Below the pieces are notes generated by a model. It saw only the letters and a program-made list of their open reading frames with translations. It was not told the DNA's origin and did not search any database. DNA of 64,000 bases from DASRAU01 sp035638075. GTDB taxonomy: Bacteria; Acidobacteriota; Polarisedimenticolia; Gp22-AA2. The stretch's first letter is position 1, and every line of letters begins with the position of its first letter. This document shows, one piece after another, positions 61,554-64,000 of this stretch. The stretch lies in NCBI GenBank assembly GCA_035638075.1, contig DASRAU010000003.1, positions 1 to 64,000 on the forward strand. Reading direction: 5' to 3'. The position numbers were made by a program, and so were the translations under genes.

Positions 61554-62992
61554 GCGAAGGGAGCGTCGAACCGGGATTCGCCGAGGCCTCGGCGGGGGAG
61601 CAAACGGCCCCCCGCGAGGCCGGCCGCATCCTTCTCATCGACGACGAACCGATCATCCAGGAGGTCCTGGGCGCCATCCTGCTGCCGGAGGGGCACCAGC
61701 TCACGGTCGTCCCGGACGCGGAGCAGGGGCTGGCGGCGCTCGAGGAACGGGACTTCGACCTGGTGATCCTCGACCTGATGCTCCCTGGCATGAGCGGGCT
61801 CGAAGCGCTGCCCCACATCCGCCAGCGCGATCCCGACCAGGTGATTCTCATGCTCACCGCCTTCGGATCGGTGGAGACGGCGGTGCAGGCGATGCGCATC
61901 GGCGCGCACGACTACCTCACCAAGCCGTTCCGCAACGAGGAGGTGCTGCGGGCGGTGCGCCACGGCCTGCGCCACCGCCGCCTCGCCCTCGAGAACCGCA
62001 CGCTGCGCCGGGCGCTCCAGGGAAGGACCGGGTCCTGGGGGCTGGTCGGGAAGAGCCGCGCCATGCAGGGTCTCTATGCGCTGATCGAGCAGGTGGCGCC
62101 GAGCCGGTCCACGGTCCTGATCCAGGGGGAGAGCGGCACGGGCAAGGAGCTGGTCGCCCACGCCATCCATCTCAGGTCCGGGCGCCCGGCCGAATCGTTC
62201 GTGGTGGTCAACTCGGGCAGCATGCCGGCCGACCTCCTGGAGAGCAATCTCTTCGGTCACGTGAAGGGGGCGTTCACCGGGGCGGTGGCGGCCAAGAAGG
62301 GCCTGTTCGAGGTGGCGAACGGCGGGTCCATCTTCTTCGACGAGATCAGCAGCATCCGGCCGGAGGTGCAGGCGAAGCTCCTGCGCGTCATCCAGGAGAA
62401 GGAGTTCCTGCCCCTCGGCGCGGTGCAGAGCGTCCAGGTGGACGTGCGGATCATCGCCGCCACCAACATCGACCTGATGGAGCTGGTGCGGCGGGGGGAG
62501 TTCCGGGAGGACCTCTATTACCGCCTGAACGTCATCACCCTCGAGCTCCCCGCCCTCCGGGAGCGCCGGGAGGACATTCCGCCGCTGGTGGATCATTTCC
62601 TCGCCAAATATACCGAGGAGAATCGGAAAACCATCCACAGCCTGACCCCCGAGGCCATGGCCCGGCTCATGGATCACCCCTGGCGCGGGAACGTGCGCGA
62701 GCTGGAGAACGTCATCGAGAGGGCGGTCGTCCTCTCCAACGGCACGGAGATCGGGGTCGATCTGCTCCCGGAGGGCCTGCAGAACCCCCCGGTGCGCCCC
62801 CCCGATGTGCAGTCCCTGCTCGTGGAAGGAACCTTCTCGTTCTACGAGACGATGGAGCGCTTCGAGCGGGAAATCATCAGCGAGAGCCTGCGCCGGGCGG
62901 GGGGTGTCCAGCGCCGGGCGGCGGTTCTGCTGGGTCTGAAGGCCACCACCCTCAACGAGAAGATCAAGAGGTTGAAGATCGACCTCTCCTGA
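61550..62992 (+). CDS. NtrC-family sigma54-dependent response regulator
   Basis: A protein of 480 residues. The receiver domain has ILLIDDEPIIQEV and the phosphorylated Asp in LVILDLMLPGMSG. The AAA+ domain has Walker A GESGTGKEL, the sigma54-binding loop GAFTGA and Walker B GGSIFFDEIS. The C-terminal Fis-type helix-turn-helix is RRAAVLLGLKATTLNEKIKR. It activates genes transcribed by sigma54 RNA polymerase once phosphorylated by the kinase encoded just before; their genes overlap by four bases. A hairpin follows its stop. No convincing sigma54 promoter was found in the window. Confidence 0.93.
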   Translation: MSEGSVEPGFAEASAGEQTAPREAGRILLIDDEPIIQEVLGAILLPEGHQLTVVPDAEQGLAALEERDFDLVILDLMLPGMSGLEALPHIRQRDPDQVILMLTAFGSVETAVQAMRIGAHDYLTKPFRNEEVLRAVRHGLRHRRLALENRTLRRALQGRTGSWGLVGKSRAMQGLYALIEQVAPSRSTVLIQGESGTGKELVAHAIHLRSGRPAESFVVVNSGSMPADLLESNLFGHVKGAFTGAVAAKKGLFEVANGGSIFFDEISSIRPEVQAKLLRVIQEKEFLPLGAVQSVQVDVRIIAATNIDLMELVRRGEFREDLYYRLNVITLELPALRERREDIPPLVDHFLAKYTEENRKTIHSLTPEAMARLMDHPWRGNVRELENVIERAVVLSNGTEIGVDLLPEGLQNPPVRPPDVQSLLVEGTFSFYETMERFEREIISESLRRAGGVQRRAAVLLGLKATTLNEKIKRLKIDLS

Positions 62993-62997
62993 ACCGG

Positions 62998-63014
62998 GGG
63001 GCCTGACCGGCCCC
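62998..63014 (+). terminator. Hairpin after the response regulator gene
   Basis: GGGGCC (62998-63003) and GGCCCC (63009-63014) make a 6-bp stem with a 5-base loop just past the stop. No U-run follows; this is a moderate terminator candidate. Confidence 0.45.
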
Positions 63015-63034
63015 TACGCTGCATAGAGCCCGCA

Positions 63035-63053
63035 GGGGGGTGGGAGGGGGGGG
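63035..63053 (+). other. G-run cluster (possible G-quadruplex)
   Basis: Three G-tracts of 6, 3 and 8 bases are split by single bases. This could fold as a G-quadruplex, 9 bases before a -35 box. It is only a sequence pattern. Confidence 0.35.
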
Positions 63054-63062
63054 ATCATCTCC

Positions 63063-63090
63063 TTGACACACTTGGACTTGAAAGTATGAT
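63063..63090 (+). promoter_or_regulatory. Promoter P1 of the TonB-dependent receptor
   Basis: A perfect TTGACA (63063-63068), a 16-base spacer and TATGAT (63085-63090) make the strongest sigma70-type promoter seen in the window. It lies about 170 bases before the receptor start. Confidence 0.7.
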
Positions 63091-63143
63091 TACCACGCTT
63101 TCGCTTTCGTACCGGACGTGCTTTCGTCGAATCCGACTTCTTG

Positions 63144-63173
63144 TTGACAGTGCATCGCTCGTTTTTCTAGACT
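63144..63173 (+). promoter_or_regulatory. Promoter P2 of the TonB-dependent receptor
   Basis: A second perfect TTGACA (63144-63149), an 18-base spacer and TAGACT (63168-63173). It would shorten the leader to about 85 bases, still including the hairpin at 63227-63247. Confidence 0.55.
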
Positions 63174-63226
63174 CCGCGTGACCGCAACAACGTGCGCGAG
63201 ACCAACTGGCCGGTGCCCAGCAGGGA

Positions 63227-63247
63227 CTGATCGTCGCCATCGATCAG
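63227..63247 (+). promoter_or_regulatory. Leader hairpin just before the receptor ribosome binding site
   Basis: CTGATCG (63227-63233) and CGATCAG (63241-63247) form a perfect 7-bp stem with a 7-base loop, extended by GGG/CCC across a bulged A. The ribosome binding site GGAGG (63251-63255) follows 3 bases later. Confidence 0.45.
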
Positions 63248-63263
63248 CCCGGAGGTCTTTTTG

Positions 63264-64000
63264 ATGGTCATGAGACGCTTTGCCTCTTCACTCCTGACCG
63301 CCCTTCTCGCACTCACGATCGCGGTTCCGGCTATGGCTCAGAGCACCGGTGGCCTGAGGGGCACCGTGCTCGACAAGGATGGTCAGCCGATCGTCGGCGC
63401 CACCGTGTCCGTGTCCAACCCGGATCTGAACATCAACACCGGCGCCGCGACCGACGCCAAGGGCGAGTTCCGCATCGCCCCCCTGCCTCCCGGCAAGGGG
63501 TACAGCCTCACCATCGCGTTTCCGACGATGGGGAAGATCACCCAGTCCGACATCGAAGTGCCCGCGAACAAGATGCTGGTCGTCCCGATCACCCTCCGGC
63601 CCAGCAAGGAGCTGACCGAGACGGTGAAGGTCACCGGCACCAGCGACGTGGTGGACACGGAGTCCACCACCACCAGCACGAACATCTCCTCCGAGTTCAT
63701 CGACGCGCTGCCGATCCTCGGACGCAACTACCAGGACGTCCTGACGCTGGCGCCCGGCGTGACCGACGTGGACGGCGACGGGAACCCGAACATCCACGGC
63801 GCCCGCGACACCGACGTCAACACGCTCGTGGACGGCGTCTCCACCGTGGACCCGGTCACGGGCCAGGTGGGACAGCAGCTCAACATCAACTCCATCCAGG
63901 ACGTCGAGGTCATCACCTCCGGCGCCTCGGCGGAGTTCGACCGCGCCCAGGGCGGGTTCGTGCGCGTCTCCACCAAGTCGGGCGGCAACGACTTCGAGGG
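63264..64000 (+). CDS. TonB-dependent receptor with carboxypeptidase-regulatory-like domain (partial, cut by right edge)
   Basis: The 245 visible codons start at an ATG at 63264 with GGAGG eight bases upstream (a second in-frame ATG is at 63270). A signal peptide ends near AVPAMAQS. Residues about 30-115 are a carboxypeptidase-regulatory-like domain (LRGTVLDKDGQPIVGATVSV, then ATDAKGEFRIAPLPPG). The receptor plug begins around 120 (KVTGTSDVVDTESTTTSTNI, LPILGRNYQDVLTLAPGV, VEVITSGASAEFDRAQGG). This matches Oar-like outer-membrane receptors, very common in Acidobacteriota. The barrel lies beyond the window. The substrate is unknown. Confidence 0.88.
   Translation, partial: MVMRRFASSLLTALLALTIAVPAMAQSTGGLRGTVLDKDGQPIVGATVSVSNPDLNINTGAATDAKGEFRIAPLPPGKGYSLTIAFPTMGKITQSDIEVPANKMLVVPITLRPSKELTETVKVTGTSDVVDTESTTTSTNISSEFIDALPILGRNYQDVLTLAPGVTDVDGDGNPNIHGARDTDVNTLVDGVSTVDPVTGQVGQQLNINSIQDVEVITSGASAEFDRAQGGFVRVSTKSGGNDFE

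Noticed and set aside
63206..63222. Another GG-N10-GC match before the TonB receptor
   Set aside because: It lacks the T-rich -12 element, and such spacing is frequent by chance at this GC content.
1..64000. CRISPR arrays, transposons, tRNA and rRNA genes
   Set aside because: No regularly spaced repeats, transposase motifs, terminal inverted repeats or cloverleaf-like sequences were found by reading. A covariance-model search for tRNAs would be the decisive test and could not be run.

Overview
The window is a high-GC, gene-dense chromosomal segment, most likely from an Acidobacteriota-like bacterium. The evidence is three very similar Ser/Thr kinases with TolB/PD40-type propellers, a TonB-dependent receptor with an N-terminal carboxypeptidase-regulatory-like domain, large secreted multidomain proteins, and an ABC-permease/M1-peptidase fusion. 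The taxon is inferred from gene content; no rRNA or tRNA gene was found to confirm it. No gene-free stretch exceeds 300 bases.

Layout. 1-3750: a MarC-family membrane protein (cut by the left edge), a DUF4153-type membrane protein and a POT peptide transporter. 3769-15722: a signalling block with a kinase remnant, three full kinase-propeller proteins, a 118-residue unknown protein, an anti-sigma/TolB-like/TPR fusion overlapping its ECF sigma gene, and a divergent TonB-C-like exported protein. 15755-25746: a PMT/ArnT-like glycosyltransferase, a SIMPL protein, RecQ, an FG-GAP secreted protein, an NfeD-SPFH pair and CsbD. 25777-35445: a lipoprotein with a GspG-like C-terminus, a 1759-residue secreted protein, then an M24 peptidase, a SET-domain protein and a VanX-cyclase fusion. 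35521-44062: an ABC-permease/M1 fusion with its ATPase, a two-TM protein, a second ArnT-like glycosyltransferase, a methyltransferase, RidA and OsmC. 44063-51447: a secreted M1 peptidase, a SpoIIE-phosphatase/LytS-kinase/LytTR-regulator operon, a bactofilin-like membrane protein and a 19-residue micro-ORF. 51535-58496: a cyclophilin, an N-acetylmuramoyl-L-alanine amidase, GatA-GatC (no GatB here), an exported unknown and an endonuclease III-like protein. 58595-64000: a leader ORF, a PDZ/7TM/GAF/PAS histidine kinase with its NtrC-type regulator, and a TonB-dependent receptor running off the right edge.

Themes. Much of the window is signal transduction and cell-envelope function. The observation most worth following is a homologous C-terminal module in three secreted proteins (ends near 23844, 26696 and 44063). 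They differ in the rest of their architecture, but all finish in Cys-Pro-stop. This looks like an undescribed sorting or anchoring domain. Other items worth checking are a membrane sensor module shared by the phosphatase and the LytS-type kinase of one operon, an anti-sigma factor fused to TolB-like and TPR domains, a VanX-cyclase fusion, a kinase remnant, and several structured leaders and promoters with strong -35 boxes.
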